Origin: DATADD01 sp036258675
GTDB taxonomy: Bacteria; Actinomycetota; CADDZG01; WHSQ01
Reading direction: 5' to 3'
DNA length: 12,528 nt
NCBI GenBank assembly: GCA_036258675.1
Contig: DATADD010000175.1
Span: 1-12,528, forward strand
Below are positions 11,602 through 12,528 of the stretch, in pieces; within the stretch, counting starts at the first letter, position 1; each line of letters opens with the position of its first letter. Made by a program: the position numbers and the translations under genes. Below the pieces are notes generated by a model. It saw only the letters and a list, made by a program, of their open reading frames with translations. It made no database searches and had not been told where the DNA came from.

Positions 11602-12528
11602 CGTGAAGGAGCTCCCAAGCCCTTCGGTATGGACGTGATCCACGCCTTCTCGCTCAAGCCCGGCAACGCCGCGCGGACGCGGGCAAGCAGGTCGGCGCCG
11701 CCGGTGGCGTCATCGGCCGTCCACGCGAGGGCCCACCAACCGGGCCGCACGGCCAGCGGCGCCTTCGCATGATTGATCAAGGTCGGCGACGGCAGCTCCC
11801 CGTGACGATGCCCGGCCTCGCGCGCTCTGTGTCGGGTCGGGAAGTCGCCCACCACAACCGCGAGCTCCGACGACAGCCCGCCATGCTGAGGTCGCTCGTC
11901 CGCGTCCACGTTCCCCGCCCTCACCTGCAGGTCGGGGTCGGGCCTCGCCACGGGATCGACCATCACGGCCCCACAGCCGATGCGTTCCGGTCGGTCTGCG
12001 TTCCCCGCGAACAAGCCCCAATCACCGCAGCGCGCATCTGGAACGTTCCACAGCGGCATGCCGTTTCTGAAGCCCGCGAGGTACATCTCACGCGGCAGAT
12101 CACGTACCTTGCGGGCCTTTCCAGACGCGAGCAGCCACAGCTGAAAGGACGGGGGCCTCGTTGCCCCTGCCGATCCACGGATCCTTATGAAGTACGTGCC
12201 GTGTGTTGTCCACACCGGCGTGCGCAGCACCGACCAAGTATCGCCTCTGGCTACGAAGCTCGTTAGCTTCGTCCAAGCATCGCGAGCAGAGTCGTAGCGC
12301 CACAGATTATCGAGGAAGTCGTCTTCCGTCGCCACGATCCCTGGAACGTGCTCCGCGCCGACGGCGAAAAGCCTGTCACCGCTCGCGAAGAAGGGGGAGA
12401 ACACCGCTTCGACGTCGGCGGGGGGAAAGATCGTACGCGCCTTTGTGGATCTCGGCGACAATACCTTGAGCCTGCTGAGGTCGACCGCCCACGACAGTCG
12501 ACCGTCAGACGACCACGCGGGGTGCGTT
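11598..12528 (-). CDS. Beta-propeller-like protein, 5' end cut by the window
   Basis: 309 codons are visible and the frame is open to the right edge, so the start lies outside; a TTG at 12461 is in frame but nothing favours it. The visible N-terminal part has repeated strand patterns ending in turns of propeller type: HPAWSSDGRLSWAVD, NLWRYDSARDAWTKL, TPVWTTHGTYFIR, FQLWLLASGKARKVRDLP and GMPLWNVPDARCGDWGLF. These suggest TolB/Kelch-like blades. The C-terminal part (about the last 65 residues) contains PGWWALAWTADDATGGADLLARVRAALPG and ends ITSIPKGLGAPSR; it may be a SPOR-like module comparable to the one in the overlapping lipoprotein gene. Export is likely for such a protein but the signal region is not in the window. 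No function can be assigned. Confidence 0.65.
   Translation of the reverse strand, partial: THPAWSSDGRLSWAVDLSRLKVLSPRSTKARTIFPPADVEAVFSPFFASGDRLFAVGAEHVPGIVATEDDFLDNLWRYDSARDAWTKLTSFVARGDTWSVLRTPVWTTHGTYFIRIRGSAGATRPPSFQLWLLASGKARKVRDLPREMYLAGFRNGMPLWNVPDARCGDWGLFAGNADRPERIGCGAVMVDPVARPDPDLQVRAGNVDADERPQHGGLSSELAVVVGDFPTRHRAREAGHRHGELPSPTLINHAKAPLAVRPGWWALAWTADDATGGADLLARVRAALPGLSEKAWITSIPKGLGAPSR

Noticed and set aside
1..12528. tRNA, rRNA, CRISPR array, insertion sequence or phage gene
   Set aside because: I looked for cloverleaf sequences, regularly spaced repeats, transposase motifs and terminal inverted repeats on both strands by eye and found none.

Overview
This is high-GC bacterial DNA, most likely from an actinobacterium. 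Hand-counted sample lines give roughly 70-80% G+C over most of the window. The reasons for the call are the base composition, frequent GTG and TTG starts, 4-bp GTGA stop/start overlaps, genes with weak or no Shine-Dalgarno sequence, and protein types common in Actinomycetota (a CoxE-like VWA protein, an HxlR regulator with a Cys-rich tail, a MerR regulator beside menaquinone genes). A deep lineage such as Thermoleophilia is possible, but I cannot fix the genus.

Layout. (1) 1-992, plus strand: 3' part of a CoxE-like VWA gene cut by the left edge, ending at a strong GC palindrome. (2) 1050-1811: a cold-shock protein gene (minus) and an HxlR-family regulator (plus), divergent from a 129-bp spacer. 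(3) 1830-9879, minus strand: eight tightly packed genes. In transcription order these are an RpiB-like isomerase homologue, nicotinate phosphoribosyltransferase (pncB), a persulfide dioxygenase-rhodanese fusion, a tandem-HTH MerR regulator, menG/ubiE, menF, a gamma-glutamyltransferase homologue and a GNAT acetyltransferase. Junctions run from 4-bp overlaps to 11-bp gaps. The one exception is a 25-bp gap before merR, which is filled by a nearly perfect 12+3+12 inverted repeat. This gap probably divides an NAD/sulfur block from a menaquinone block that the MerR protein could control. (4) 9952-10731, minus strand: an HD-GYP gene with only the last ~38 residues of a receiver domain in front of it, stopped by an in-frame TAG. 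(5) 10735-11208: about 470 bp without an intact gene. It holds a short tandem repeat and a textbook MerR-type promoter facing an ORF that looks like the broken start of a merR gene. (6) 11209-12528, minus strand: a small lipoprotein gene and, overlapping it by 4 bp, a large beta-propeller-like protein gene that runs off the right edge. Sampled lines here are about 60-67% G+C, lower than the left part.

How the genes may work together. MenF and MenG are the first committed and last steps of menaquinone synthesis. PncB salvages nicotinate into NAD. The RpiB homologue is placed as if it acts on a sugar phosphate, possibly toward PRPP. The dioxygenase-rhodanese fusion handles persulfides. The block therefore joins respiratory quinone, NAD and reactive-sulfur handling under one or two promoters, with a MerR regulator in the middle. 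The main points to examine are the inverted repeat before merR, the isolated MerR promoter with its decayed gene, the broken receiver-HD-GYP gene at a compositional boundary, and changed active-site residues in the RpiB and GGT homologues.
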